In this document: piece after piece, positions 35,776 to 44,297 of the stretch
How the letters are laid out: the number at the start of each line of letters is the position of its first letter
Position numbering within the stretch: position 1 is the stretch's first letter
Notes under the pieces: model-generated
Told to the model about the DNA's origin: nothing
Seen by the model: only the letters and a program-made list of their open reading frames with translations
Database searches by the model: none
Position numbers and translations under genes: made by a program
Source of the DNA: Hahella sp. HN01
GTDB lineage: Bacteria; Pseudomonadota; Gammaproteobacteria; Pseudomonadales; Oleiphilaceae
Assembly: GCF_018986435.1 (NCBI RefSeq)
Contig: NZ_JAHMIN010000006.1
Span: forward strand, 1 to 61,436
Length of the DNA: 61,436 bases
Direction: 5' to 3'

Positions 35776-36693
35776 CTATTCGGCTGTCACGGCCTCTTTG
35801 TTCAAGATGCGCGCTGGCTGACTATTGGTCTCGCGGGTGATCCATTGCAGCAGTGTTTCATACTCCCTGCTGTCCCGTAACGAGGGGACGCAGGTGAGCT
35901 TGTAGCCCAGGCCGGTCTTCACGGTGCGGGAGAATACGTTGATCAATTGTCCATTGGCCAGCTCACTCTGCACGTACAGCACATCGGTGATGGCGACGCC
36001 GCTGAATTTCACGGCGGCGGTGATGGCGGATTCCATGGAATCCATGATCAGCATACGGTCTGAGCTGATTTGCGCGCCGGGCAGGCCGGTGTGGGAGAAA
36101 TATAACTCCCAGTCGGACATGGATGGGTTGGGGCTGATGAAATTCGCCTGATCCAGTATTTCCTGATCGGACAGCCCCCGTAATTGCTCGTAGTAGTCTT
36201 TGGAGCACACCGCGACCAGATTTTCCTCATAAAAGAACTCGTCGGACGGCTCATCGCAAAAGATGATGCCCATATCGTAGTGTTCTTTCAGGAAGTCGAC
36301 GGAATGACGCCAGGCGGTCGTCACCTTCAGGTTAAGCTCGGTTTCCTCACGAATGCGGCTGAGACGCGGCAGCACCCAGCGGATAGCGAAGGTGACTGGC
36401 ACTTTGATCTCGATAAAATTCTTTTCGTGGGGAATGCCGCAGGCGCCGCGAATGATCTCAAAGGCCTGGGTGAGTTGTTCCCACAGACGCTGACCGCTGT
36501 CAGTCAGTTGCACCTGTTTGTTGTTTCTCACCAGCAGCCGCTTTTCGAAATGCAGCTCCAGGGCTTTGATATGCTTGCTGACCCCGCTGTGGTTGATGCA
36601 CAGTTCTTCCGAGGCTTTAGAAAAACTCTGGTGGCGGGCGACTGCTTCAAAAACTTCCAAGGCTTTTAATGAAGGCCGTGAGTTACTCCTCAT
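35776..36693 (-). CDS. LysR-type transcriptional regulator
   Basis: This 305-residue regulator has an N-terminal winged helix (about 8-65: LKALEVFEAVARHQSFSKASEEL, HSGVSKHIKALE) and a periplasmic-binding-like effector domain, closest in style to the GcvA group. It is divergent from the opine dehydrogenase operon across 553 bases, the usual layout for a LysR activator and its target. ATG 36693 follows AGGAGGGATG. The inducer is unknown. Confidence 0.9.
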   Translation of the reverse strand: MRSNSRPSLKALEVFEAVARHQSFSKASEELCINHSGVSKHIKALELHFEKRLLVRNNKQVQLTDSGQRLWEQLTQAFEIIRGACGIPHEKNFIEIKVPVTFAIRWVLPRLSRIREETELNLKVTTAWRHSVDFLKEHYDMGIIFCDEPSDEFFYEENLVAVCSKDYYEQLRGLSDQEILDQANFISPNPSMSDWELYFSHTGLPGAQISSDRMLIMDSMESAITAAVKFSGVAITDVLYVQSELANGQLINVFSRTVKTGLGYKLTCVPSLRDSREYETLLQWITRETNSQPARILNKEAVTAE

Positions 36694-37246
36694 ACATCCC
36701 TCCTGGAAAAAATATCACAGCGATGTGCAATATAATCAATTTACTTTTTTGAGTCGATTAAAATATCTTTTTCCAAATAAAAACAAATTGTAACGTTGCT
36801 TTTTGCATAGTACTGACAAGGTTGTCACTGTTCGCGGCGACAGGTTTTGTTCTCGGAATGCGGCGATTTGATCGGCGCAGTGAGAGGCGGACCGTCGGCC
36901 GGATAGGTGTGTCGTCATGCCGTTTATGGAGGATTTCCTCCTGATCGGCTTGGTATTTCAACTTTTCCGTCCACGCACCGCTCATTTCGTCGCTGGTTAC
37001 GTGGATGGAGGTTTGGAGGCTTGTGACACAACGGGCGTCCAATCCCGACATCATCAACGATTTTCCAGCGTAGGACGCCCTGGCCAGGGGCGCACATGGA
37101 AAGCCCGCCGCAAACCCGGATGTTGCAGGCAATTGCAGGACCCGGCTCAGAGCGATATAACGCAGCAACGCCAAGCGTAAGGTAACGCGTTTGACCTGAC
37201 AAACCCGTGTTCCAAGTCAAGAAGTAATGGAAAGGAAGTTCGCAAT
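36694..37246. other. 553-bp divergent regulatory region
   Basis: The LysR-proximal 120 bases are very AT-rich (36730-36800) and should hold its promoter. GGAGG (36929-36933) and CCTCC (36938-36942) form a small inverted repeat. GGAAAGGAAG at 37229-37238 is the ribosome site for the opine dehydrogenase. Plus- and minus-strand open frames between 36917 and 37220 have Arg/Gln/His-rich composition unlike real genes. A LysR operator is expected but I cannot define it. Confidence 0.5.
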
Positions 37247-38389
37247 ATGAATATCGTAATCATTGGCGGGGGCCAACAAGCCCACGCGCTTCTGGGTATC
37301 TTCGCCTCACGAGGGCAGGAAGTTTCGATGCTGACCCGGAAAGCCCAGGAGATAAACGAAAGACTGGGCGCCAATGGCCAGATTGTCGTTTCCACCCCCT
37401 ATGGAGAGGATCTGCACGCCAAGCCGGTGCGGGTGACGGACAATCCCGCTGAAGTCATACCCCAGGCGGATCTGATTTTTATCACCAATCCCGCTAACGA
37501 TCGTCCCCGTGTATTGGCGCAGATCGCCAATCTGATTTCTGAAGATAAGGTCGTGCAGCTATGCGCGATACCCGGTTGGGGCGCTTTCGACTGGATGGTG
37601 GATTATCACATCGGCCGACGCTCCAATGTTTACGCCTGGGGCATCAAGGACACGCCGGTAATGGCGTCCCATCTTGTGCCTGGCCAGAGCGTGAGCATTC
37701 TCGGGTTCAAGAAGGAGCTGTTTTACGCCATTTCCAATCCAACTCACATCAAGGTGGAGCTGGCTAAGAAAGCCCTGGAAAAACTGTTTTACCAGCCTGC
37801 CAGCCGTGCGGAGCACTATATTGAACTGAGCGCCTGCGCGGGCAATCCGATTGAGCATTTGCCTATCCTGTACTCCCTGGTCGGCCCTTATTCGCAGTGG
37901 GATGGCAGACCTTTCAAAGAGCGACTGAGCTTTTATGAAGATCTCACTGAGTTCGCCGCCTATCTGATCAAGAAATGCGACGAAGAGCAGCAGGCCATTT
38001 TGGCGGCGCTGAAAGAGGTGTATCGCTCTGATTTCCCGTTTGCGCTGCCGCTGCACGAAGACATCGTAAAAATATACGGCAGACAGATCACCAATCCGCG
38101 CACGCTGTACTCCACCTTCCGTACTAACCCGGCGTACGCGGGCATCAAGATACCCATGCTGACCTGCGAAGGCGGCTTTGAAGTCAATCGTCGCCATCGC
38201 ATCTTTACGGAAGATGTGCCTTACGGTATGGACTTCTTCCTGGAAGCCGCCAGAAGGCTGAATGTCCATACCCCCATGCTCGCTGAAATTCGTGATTGGG
38301 CTTATGAATACAGCGGGGGCTTTGAAGACAATATCACAGGTTACTTCCCCTCCGGTTGGCCGCAACGTTCTATGGCGTTGGTGCGTTAA
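37247..38389 (+). CDS. opine dehydrogenase (octopine/nopaline or opine-metallophore type)
   Basis: This 380-residue enzyme should reductively join an amino acid and a 2-oxo acid using NAD(P)H. The Rossmann start is IVIIGGGQQAHALLG. The second domain has ELSACAGNPIEHLPIL, with H204 as the probable catalytic His of the NAD/NADP octopine/nopaline dehydrogenase family, followed by VGPYSQWDGRPFKERLSFYEDL. The phrasing of this region resembles staphylopine/pseudopaline dehydrogenases more than simple octopine enzymes. It begins a four-gene operon. No nicotianamine-synthase-like gene is present, so the product must differ from known opine metallophores. Confidence 0.85.
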   Translation: MNIVIIGGGQQAHALLGIFASRGQEVSMLTRKAQEINERLGANGQIVVSTPYGEDLHAKPVRVTDNPAEVIPQADLIFITNPANDRPRVLAQIANLISEDKVVQLCAIPGWGAFDWMVDYHIGRRSNVYAWGIKDTPVMASHLVPGQSVSILGFKKELFYAISNPTHIKVELAKKALEKLFYQPASRAEHYIELSACAGNPIEHLPILYSLVGPYSQWDGRPFKERLSFYEDLTEFAAYLIKKCDEEQQAILAALKEVYRSDFPFALPLHEDIVKIYGRQITNPRTLYSTFRTNPAYAGIKIPMLTCEGGFEVNRRHRIFTEDVPYGMDFFLEAARRLNVHTPMLAEIRDWAYEYSGGFEDNITGYFPSGWPQRSMALVR

Positions 38390-38408
38390 CCAGGGGAGCC
38401 GGGAAGTA

Positions 38409-39794
38409 ATGGTGACAATTAAATCATGCCGGAGGGATGGCGTGAGGGGAGAGGCTGCGCCATATCTGACGCCGTTGATTCATCCCCTGATGCAACATGT
38501 GCTGGGCTCCGATCCAGCTCGTTTAAATGCGCTGATGGATGCGCACGGCTCGCCCGCGCACCTGATGTTTCCGCAGATATTTGAAGAAAATCTCTACCGT
38601 TTTCGGCGGGTTTACGCCAACGCCGATATTCGCGGCGACGTGCTGTATGCGATGAAAGTCAATCGCTGCCATAGCTTCCTCAAAGCGGTTGCGATTAATG
38701 GCGCGGGAGCGGACGTCTCCAGCTTTTTTGAGCTGCAGGATGCGCTGGCTGCCGGCGTTGAGGGTGAAAGATGCTCGCTATCCGGAGCCTTTAAAAGCCC
38801 GGACTTTGTTGAACTGGGAATGAAAGTGGGGGCGATTGTCGCCATTGACTCTGCGGAAGAATTTGAGGTGTTGCAGGCGTTGCTGCTGGCCTCTCGCCAA
38901 GGCGATAAAACCCGTATCAAGCTGCGTTGGAACGGCGATGTTGGCGTCAGTCGATTTGGCATGAACAGCGAAGCGCTGAGGGCTCTGGCTGACGCGCTGA
39001 AGCCGTTTCGGCATCGACTGGAACTGGAAGGCGTCGCCTTTCACCTGGGCGGCTACTCCATCCGTCAGCGGGCGGAGGCGCTGGCGGTATCCATTGAAAT
39101 GATTCGCTACTTCCGTGGATTGGGCTTTGACGCCAACAGCGTCAACATAGGGGGCGGTTTTCCGACTCGCTATATTTCCCGAGGCTCTTGGGAGGCGTTC
39201 CAGGGTTACAACGGGCCTCATTACTATATGGATGGCCGCTCCCCAGACAATTTCTATCCTTATTGGTCCCCCCGCGTAAAAGAGGAGGCGCTGGAGGATA
39301 TTGTGATGGCCTGCGGCAATCGTGAGCGTCTGCGCCAAGAGGGCGTGGCGCTATATGTGGAGCCGGGACGAGGCCTGGTGGATCAGGCCGGAGCGACCCT
39401 GTTTCGCGTCAAAGGCGTCAAGCGTTTGGAAGCGGGCAAGCATGTCATCGTTGTCGACGGTTTCAGCTTCAGCGCCTGTGAACCCTGGTTTCAATCAGAG
39501 TTTCTGGTGGACCCGATCGTGATTGGCGCAGGCCAGGGCGATGCGGGCGTCGCCTATATCGCAGGTGGTAGTTGCCTGGAGTCGGACGTGCTGACAAAGC
39601 GATGGATTCCTTTCAAGAATCTGCCGCAACCGGGAGATTGTCTGGCCTTTGTAAACACCGCCGGTTATCAGATGGATTTAATGGAGACCCGTTTTCACCG
39701 TGCGCCGACACCGCAAAAACTTGCATTAATCGCAACCGACGACCATGAAGGAGGGCATGGCGATTGGTCATGGCGATTGGATGAGTCGTTCTGA
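38409..39794 (+). CDS. fold-type III PLP decarboxylase
   Basis: This 461-residue enzyme belongs to the diaminopimelate/ornithine decarboxylase family. K83 in YAMKVNR should bind PLP. GVAFHLGGYS, NIGGGFPTRY, VEPGRGLVDQAG and the partner-subunit motif GGSCLESD are present. It would decarboxylate an amino acid or a citryl/diamino acid conjugate, as SbnH does in staphyloferrin B synthesis. ATG 38409 (MVTIKSC), 19 bases after the opine dehydrogenase, is preferred to a start inside that gene. Residues such as HYYMDGRSPDNFYPYWSP are an insert of unclear role. Confidence 0.87.
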   Translation: MVTIKSCRRDGVRGEAAPYLTPLIHPLMQHVLGSDPARLNALMDAHGSPAHLMFPQIFEENLYRFRRVYANADIRGDVLYAMKVNRCHSFLKAVAINGAGADVSSFFELQDALAAGVEGERCSLSGAFKSPDFVELGMKVGAIVAIDSAEEFEVLQALLLASRQGDKTRIKLRWNGDVGVSRFGMNSEALRALADALKPFRHRLELEGVAFHLGGYSIRQRAEALAVSIEMIRYFRGLGFDANSVNIGGGFPTRYISRGSWEAFQGYNGPHYYMDGRSPDNFYPYWSPRVKEEALEDIVMACGNRERLRQEGVALYVEPGRGLVDQAGATLFRVKGVKRLEAGKHVIVVDGFSFSACEPWFQSEFLVDPIVIGAGQGDAGVAYIAGGSCLESDVLTKRWIPFKNLPQPGDCLAFVNTAGYQMDLMETRFHRAPTPQKLALIATDDHEGGHGDWSWRLDESF

Positions 39795-39849
39795 GCAGTT
39801 TCGCAATCAGGACTGGAAAGCACTGATATATAACGAATAAGGAATGAAC

Positions 39850-40914
39850 ATGATTAAAACAAAGGTGTCGGAATTAATCGGCGAAACTCCTCTACTGGAG
39901 CTGCCTTTGCAGGACTGCTCCTGGAAACTGCTGCTGAAGCTGGAGAAGTTCAACCCCGGCATGAGCATGAAGGACCGTATGGCCCGCAGCATGATCGAAG
40001 CGGCGGTGCGTGAAGGCCGTTTGCAGCCGGGCGGCGTTATCGTGGAGTCGTCTTCCGGTAACACCGCGACGGGGCTGGCCCTGCTGGCCGCGGAAATGGG
40101 CTTTCGTTTTATCGCAGTGATGGATCATCACGCCGCCGCTGAAAAAGTCATGGCGGTGAAGGCCTACGGAGGAGAAGTGCATATTGTCAAAGGCGATTAC
40201 GCCGATGACGAAGTGGCGACGGTGGAAAGAGAGCTGACGGCGGCGCGTCTGGCCAGCGAAATTGAGGGCGCCTGTTTTATGGATCAATCCAATAACCAGG
40301 CCAATCCAGGCGGCTACTCCAGCACCCTGGCTCATGAACTGATACGCGACACAGACGGCGTCATCGATGCTCTGGTGGCTTGCGTCGGCACCGGCGGCTC
40401 CATCACCGGCGTGGCCTCAGCGCTGAAGACGTATCGATCCGACATTCGCATTTTCGGCGTGGAGCCAGTGGGGTCAGTCGTGTTTCGCAAGGAAGGCGGA
40501 CCTTATTACCAGTCCGGCACTGGCGTGCCCCCGGGGGATTCCATTGGCGCGGCGTTTCGCCGGGAACTGGTGGATTACGGCTATCAGGTGACGGACGCAG
40601 AGGCGTTTGAAACCTGTCGCTACCTGGCGCGTCAGCGCGGGTTATTGATTGGCGGTTCGGCGGGAGGCGCAGTGTATCAGAGCGTCAAAATCGCTCAGAA
40701 CCTGAGCGGAAGCGGGACGATGGTCTGCATCGTCTGTGACGGAGGAGAAAAATATCTGCCGACAATTTTCAATGATGAGTGGATGAGCGAGAGGGGCCTG
40801 TTCGAGCCGCGCGTGCATCAGGAGTTAAACCGCTGGCTGAGGCCGGCCTTTTCCGGGCGGGTCAACAAAGCCCGGGCGGAGGCGGACGCCAGAGCGGCGA
40901 GCCTGTGTCTTTGA
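39850..40914 (+). CDS. cysteine-synthase-like PLP enzyme (SbnA-type)
   Basis: This fold-type II PLP enzyme of about 354 residues does beta-replacement on a serine derivative. K41 in SMKDRMA binds PLP, ESSSGNTATGLAL is the substrate loop and GTGGSITGVASALK holds the phosphate. Similar proteins include cysteine synthase, cystathionine beta-synthase and SbnA, which couples O-phosphoserine with glutamate to make a siderophore precursor. ATG 39850 gives a six-base gap from AAGGA; ATG 39844 abuts it. Its place between a PLP decarboxylase and an exporter suggests it builds the amine part of a secreted molecule. The C-terminal 50 residues are an Arg/Ala-rich extension. Confidence 0.87.
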   Translation: MIKTKVSELIGETPLLELPLQDCSWKLLLKLEKFNPGMSMKDRMARSMIEAAVREGRLQPGGVIVESSSGNTATGLALLAAEMGFRFIAVMDHHAAAEKVMAVKAYGGEVHIVKGDYADDEVATVERELTAARLASEIEGACFMDQSNNQANPGGYSSTLAHELIRDTDGVIDALVACVGTGGSITGVASALKTYRSDIRIFGVEPVGSVVFRKEGGPYYQSGTGVPPGDSIGAAFRRELVDYGYQVTDAEAFETCRYLARQRGLLIGGSAGGAVYQSVKIAQNLSGSGTMVCIVCDGGEKYLPTIFNDEWMSERGLFEPRVHQELNRWLRPAFSGRVNKARAEADARAASLCL

Positions 40915-40940
40915 CGCAGGCGTGACGCGATGCGGTTTGG

Positions 40941-40964
40941 GGCGTTCACAAGGGGGTGAACGCC
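40941..40964. terminator. 9-bp hairpin between the PLP enzyme and the exporter
   Basis: GGCGTTCAC (40941-40949) pairs with GTGAACGCC (40956-40964). It lies 27 bases after the stop codon and 36 before the exporter start. With no T-run it may be a partial attenuator or mRNA stabiliser rather than a full terminator. Confidence 0.45.
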
Positions 40965-40999
40965 GAGCGGTCAACCGTGGATAAAAAAGGGATACCAAA

Positions 41000-41908
41000 A
41001 TGGAAAACACACAAAATAGCAAAGCCATGACGTTTGTTTTTATCGCTGTCGTCGCGGGCACAGGGATGGATGCGTTCGTTAAACAGGTGGGGGAAGAAGT
41101 CGATACATGGCAGTTGCTGTTTCTAAGGTGGTGCTTCGCTGCGCTGCTTTTGATACCCATGGCGGTAAGAGAAGGCGCGGGCATCTTCGTCTGGAAGTCG
41201 CCGAAGGCGCATTTGATGCGCGGCGTGCTCAACTGCGTCGCCTCCTTTCTATTGTTTTACTCCCTCGCCAACCTGCCGCTGGCGGTGGTGGTGACGATTT
41301 TCTTCGCCGAGCCTCTGTTCATCGTGCCGATTTCCGCGCTTTGGCTGAAGGAGAAAGTCGCGCCAGGGCATTGGCTGGCGACTCTTATCGGCTTTATTGG
41401 CGTGTTGCTGATCGCCCGCCCCAGCGGTGACTTCACGCCCCTGGAAATCATCTATCCGTTCGCCGGCGCCCTGGGCTTCGCCCTGTTACATATTGGCACG
41501 AAGAAATACGGCTCCGAGGAGAGCCCCATCAGCCTGATGTTCTGGCTGGCGATTCTGACGATTCTGATCTCGGGCCCCATGGCGGTGGCGGACTGGTCGC
41601 CGGTATCGCTGAAAGACTTTTCCTTTATCGGCCTGATCGCCGTGCTGGGCTCAGTGTATAGCTACTTCTGGATCGTCGGCCTGCGTATCGGCAGCGCCGC
41701 CATCGCCGCCCATATCAGCTATCTCTCTTTACCGTTGGCCTACCTGATCGGCTGGGCGTTCTTCGATGAAACGCCAGATATGTACACAATTCTGGGCAGC
41801 GGAGTGATCTTCCTGTCCGTGCTCATGGTGTCTGTGAAAAACGGAATGAAGCTCCCGTTTCCACGGGCCCTGCGGCGCGGCAAAACCTACGACGCCAAAG
41901 CCTCCTGA
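41000..41908 (+). CDS. EamA/DMT-family exporter
   Basis: This 302-residue ten-helix transporter has two EamA repeats (about 10-140 and 150-285). It starts ATG 41000 after AAGGGATACC. EamA proteins export amino acids and small metabolites. In the pseudopaline cluster of Pseudomonas aeruginosa the exporter CntI is of this family, which makes export of the operon product the natural reading here. The tail KLPFPRALRRGKTYDAKAS is cytosolic. Confidence 0.9.
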   Translation: MENTQNSKAMTFVFIAVVAGTGMDAFVKQVGEEVDTWQLLFLRWCFAALLLIPMAVREGAGIFVWKSPKAHLMRGVLNCVASFLLFYSLANLPLAVVVTIFFAEPLFIVPISALWLKEKVAPGHWLATLIGFIGVLLIARPSGDFTPLEIIYPFAGALGFALLHIGTKKYGSEESPISLMFWLAILTILISGPMAVADWSPVSLKDFSFIGLIAVLGSVYSYFWIVGLRIGSAAIAAHISYLSLPLAYLIGWAFFDETPDMYTILGSGVIFLSVLMVSVKNGMKLPFPRALRRGKTYDAKAS

Positions 41909-41914
41909 TCGCGA

Positions 41915-41935
41915 CCCGGGTCAAAGAGACCCGGG
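41915..41935 (+). terminator. terminator of the opine-type operon
   Basis: CCCGGGTC (41915-41922) and GACCCGGG (41928-41935) form a perfect 8-bp stem with an AAAGA loop seven bases after the EamA stop. AAAACC and then a T-rich stretch (GATTTTTTTG) follow. Confidence 0.7.
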
Positions 41936-42002
41936 AAAACCGATGATTTTACTGATTTTTTTGTCAATGACTGAGGAGTGCTTCGCGCATTTTTTTCAAT
42001 GC

Positions 42003-42036
42003 TGACGTTTACGTCAACGTCACTAAAGTCTATTAT
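42003..42036 (+). promoter_or_regulatory. LiuR-like operator and promoter of the bkd operon
   Basis: TGACGTTTACGTCA (42003-42016) is an inverted repeat that also fits a longer TGACGTT-N6-AACGTCA (42003-42022). MerR-family LiuR regulators of leucine/isovalerate use in gammaproteobacteria bind TTGACGTTTACGTCAA-type sites. TATTAT (42031-42036) is a good -10 box next to it. The bkd start is 94 bases further on. No liuR gene is in the window. Confidence 0.55.
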
Positions 42037-42129
42037 CCTCAGGGTGGATTACCGTCTACAGTAGAAAGTGGAGCGGAGCCTTCAAAAGGGGCCCGCCTTG
42101 CCTCCGAACGTATCCAGGAAGAGGACCCT

Positions 42130-43317
42130 ATGAGTCAAACAACAAAAACAATAGAAGTTATTCATAAACCTGAGTTCATTCAGGGAAATGAATTTAAGTT
42201 TCCCATCTTTCAGGTCCTGAAACAGGATGGCGCGACCTATAAAGGGGCTAAGCTGCCGGAGATGGATCAGGAAGAAGCCCTGAAGATCTACCGCACCATG
42301 GTGTTCACCCGCGTGCTGGATGAACGCATGCTGGCCGCCCAACGTCAAGGGCGTCTCAGTTTTTACCTGCAATCCACCGGTGAAGAAGGCACGGTTGTCG
42401 GCTTCGCTGCGGCGCTGGATGACCGGGACATGATCATGGCTCAATACCGGGAGCAGGGCGCTTTGGCCTATCGCGGATTCTCGGTGGATGAGTTCATGAA
42501 CCAGCTGTTCGGCAACGAGCTGGATTATGGTAAGGGCCGACAAATGCCGATTCACTACGGCTCCGCCAAACTCAATTACATGACGATTTCCTCGCCTCTG
42601 GCCACCCAGATTCCTCAGGCCGCCGGTTACGCCTACGGTCAGAAACTGGAAGGCAAGGGGCTATGCACCGTAACTGTATTCGGCGAAGGCGCCGCCTCTG
42701 AAGGGGATTTCCACGCCGCTCTGAATATGGCCTCTGTGCACAAAGTGCCAGTTATCTTTCTCTGCCGTAACAACGGCTACGCCATTTCCACTCCCTCCAG
42801 CGAACAGTTCGCCGCAGACGGCATTGCGCCGCGGGCGTTAGGTTACAGCATGCGCGCCATCCGCGTAGACGGCAACGATATCCTGGCGGTGTATCTGGCG
42901 ACTCAGGCCGCGCGCAAAATCGCGGTGGAAGAAAACGAACCTGTTTTGATCGAAGCCATGACTTACCGTCTGGCCGCCCACTCCTCCTCCGACGACCCAT
43001 CCGGCTATCGCAGCAAGAAAGAAGAAGACGTCTGGCGCGCCAAAGATCCCATTGCGCGTATGCGTAACTGGATGATCAAGAAAAAGTGGTGGTCCGAGGA
43101 AGAGGAAAAGCAGCTTCAGGACAGCATGCGCCAGGAAGTGCTGGACGCAATGAAGAACGCTGAGAAACGGCCGCCGCCGCCGGTGGAGTCGCTGGTGACG
43201 GACGTGTACGACGAAGTGACCCCGCAACTGCATGAACAATTAGAAAAACTCAAGATGCATGTCCGCAAGTACCCGGATGCGTATCCCAAGAGCGCGGGGA
43301 GAATGACGCATGGCTAA
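42130..43317 (+). CDS. bkdA1: branched-chain 2-oxoacid dehydrogenase E1 alpha subunit
   Basis: This 395-residue thiamine-diphosphate subunit oxidatively decarboxylates the 2-oxo acids from Val, Leu and Ile. The TPP/metal motif is [15 protein letters not shown]...NNGYAIST. The phosphorylation-loop region reads [17 protein letters not shown], very close to the mammalian E1alpha loop with its regulated Ser residues. ATG 42130 follows GGAAGAGGA. It overlaps the E1beta gene by 8 bases. Confidence 0.95.
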   Translation: MSQTTKTIEVIHKPEFIQGNEFKFPIFQVLKQDGATYKGAKLPEMDQEEALKIYRTMVFTRVLDERMLAAQRQGRLSFYLQSTGEEGTVVGFAAALDDRDMIMAQYREQGALAYRGFSVDEFMNQLFGNELDYGKGRQMPIHYGSAKLNYMTISSPLATQIPQAAGYAYGQKLEGKGLCTVTVFGEGAASEGDFHAALNMASVHKVPVIFLCRNNGYAISTPSSEQFAADGIAPRALGYSMRAIRVDGNDILAVYLATQAARKIAVEENEPVLIEAMTYRLAAHSSSDDPSGYRSKKEEDVWRAKDPIARMRNWMIKKKWWSEEEEKQLQDSMRQEVLDAMKNAEKRPPPPVESLVTDVYDEVTPQLHEQLEKLKMHVRKYPDAYPKSAGRMTHG

Positions 43318-44287
43318 GATGAACCTGTTACAGGCGATCAACAACGCCCTCGATATAGCGATGGCGGAGAATGAAAAAGTAATCTGTTTCGGCGAAGATG
43401 TCGGCGTTTTCGGTGGCGTTTTCCGCGCCACCAGTCATCTTCAGGAAAAGTACGGCCGCGCCCGCTGTTTCAATACGCCGCTGGTGGAGCAGGGCATTAT
43501 CGGCTTCGCCAATGGATTAGCGGCCCAAGGCCATGTGGCGGTGGCGGAAATCCAGTTTGCGGATTACATCTTTCCCGCATTTGACCAGATCGTGAATGAA
43601 TCCGCCAAATACCGTTATCGCTCAGGCAATCTGTTTGATGTCGGCGGTCTGACCATCCGTACGCCATACGGCGGCGGCATCTCTGGCGGGCATTACCACT
43701 CGCAATCGCCGGAAGCCTATTTCGCGCATACGCCAGGCCTCAAAATCGTGGTTCCACGCAATCCCTATCAGGCGAAGGGGCTGCTGCTCAGCTCTATTCG
43801 CGATGACAACCCGGTCGTGTTTTTCGAGCCGAAGCGGATTTATCGCGCGTCCGTCGGCGACGTGCCTGAGGAAGATTACGAATTGCCTCTGGGTAAAGCG
43901 GAGGTGTTGAAGGAAGGTTCCGACATCACTCTGCTGGCTTGGGGCGCGCAAATGGAATACATCGAAAAAGCGGCGGAAATGGCGGAAAAAGACGGCATTT
44001 CCTGCGAAGTGATCGATTTAAGAACCATTCTGCCCTGGGATGTGGACACCGTCGTCAATTCGGTGCTGAAAACCGGACGGCTGGTTATTTCACATGAAGC
44101 GCCTTTGACCGGCGGGTTCGCCGGCGAAATCGCCGCCACCATTCAGGAGCGCTGCTTCCTCTATCTGGAATCGCCCATCGCCAGGGTGACCGGTTTGGAC
44201 ACGCCTTTCCCGCTGGTGCTGGAGAAAGAGTATCTACCGGATCATCTGAAGATCTACGAAGCGATTAAACAGAGCGTGAATTTCTAG
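43310..44287 (+). CDS. bkdA2: branched-chain 2-oxoacid dehydrogenase E1 beta subunit
   Basis: This 325-residue subunit pairs with E1alpha to form the TPP active site. It has the transketolase pyrimidine domain ([32 protein letters not shown]) and the C-terminal transketolase domain ([40 protein letters not shown]). Its length is normal. The gene overlaps E1alpha and ends 10 bases before E2. Confidence 0.95.
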   Translation: MAKMNLLQAINNALDIAMAENEKVICFGEDVGVFGGVFRATSHLQEKYGRARCFNTPLVEQGIIGFANGLAAQGHVAVAEIQFADYIFPAFDQIVNESAKYRYRSGNLFDVGGLTIRTPYGGGISGGHYHSQSPEAYFAHTPGLKIVVPRNPYQAKGLLLSSIRDDNPVVFFEPKRIYRASVGDVPEEDYELPLGKAEVLKEGSDITLLAWGAQMEYIEKAAEMAEKDGISCEVIDLRTILPWDVDTVVNSVLKTGRLVISHEAPLTGGFAGEIAATIQERCFLYLESPIARVTGLDTPFPLVLEKEYLPDHLKIYEAIKQSVNF

Positions 44288-44297
44288 GAGGGCGAAG

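Noticed and set aside
36917-37220. Open frames on both strands before the opine dehydrogenase
   Set aside because: Arg/Gln/Cys-rich composition, no ribosome site and overlap with the promoter region.
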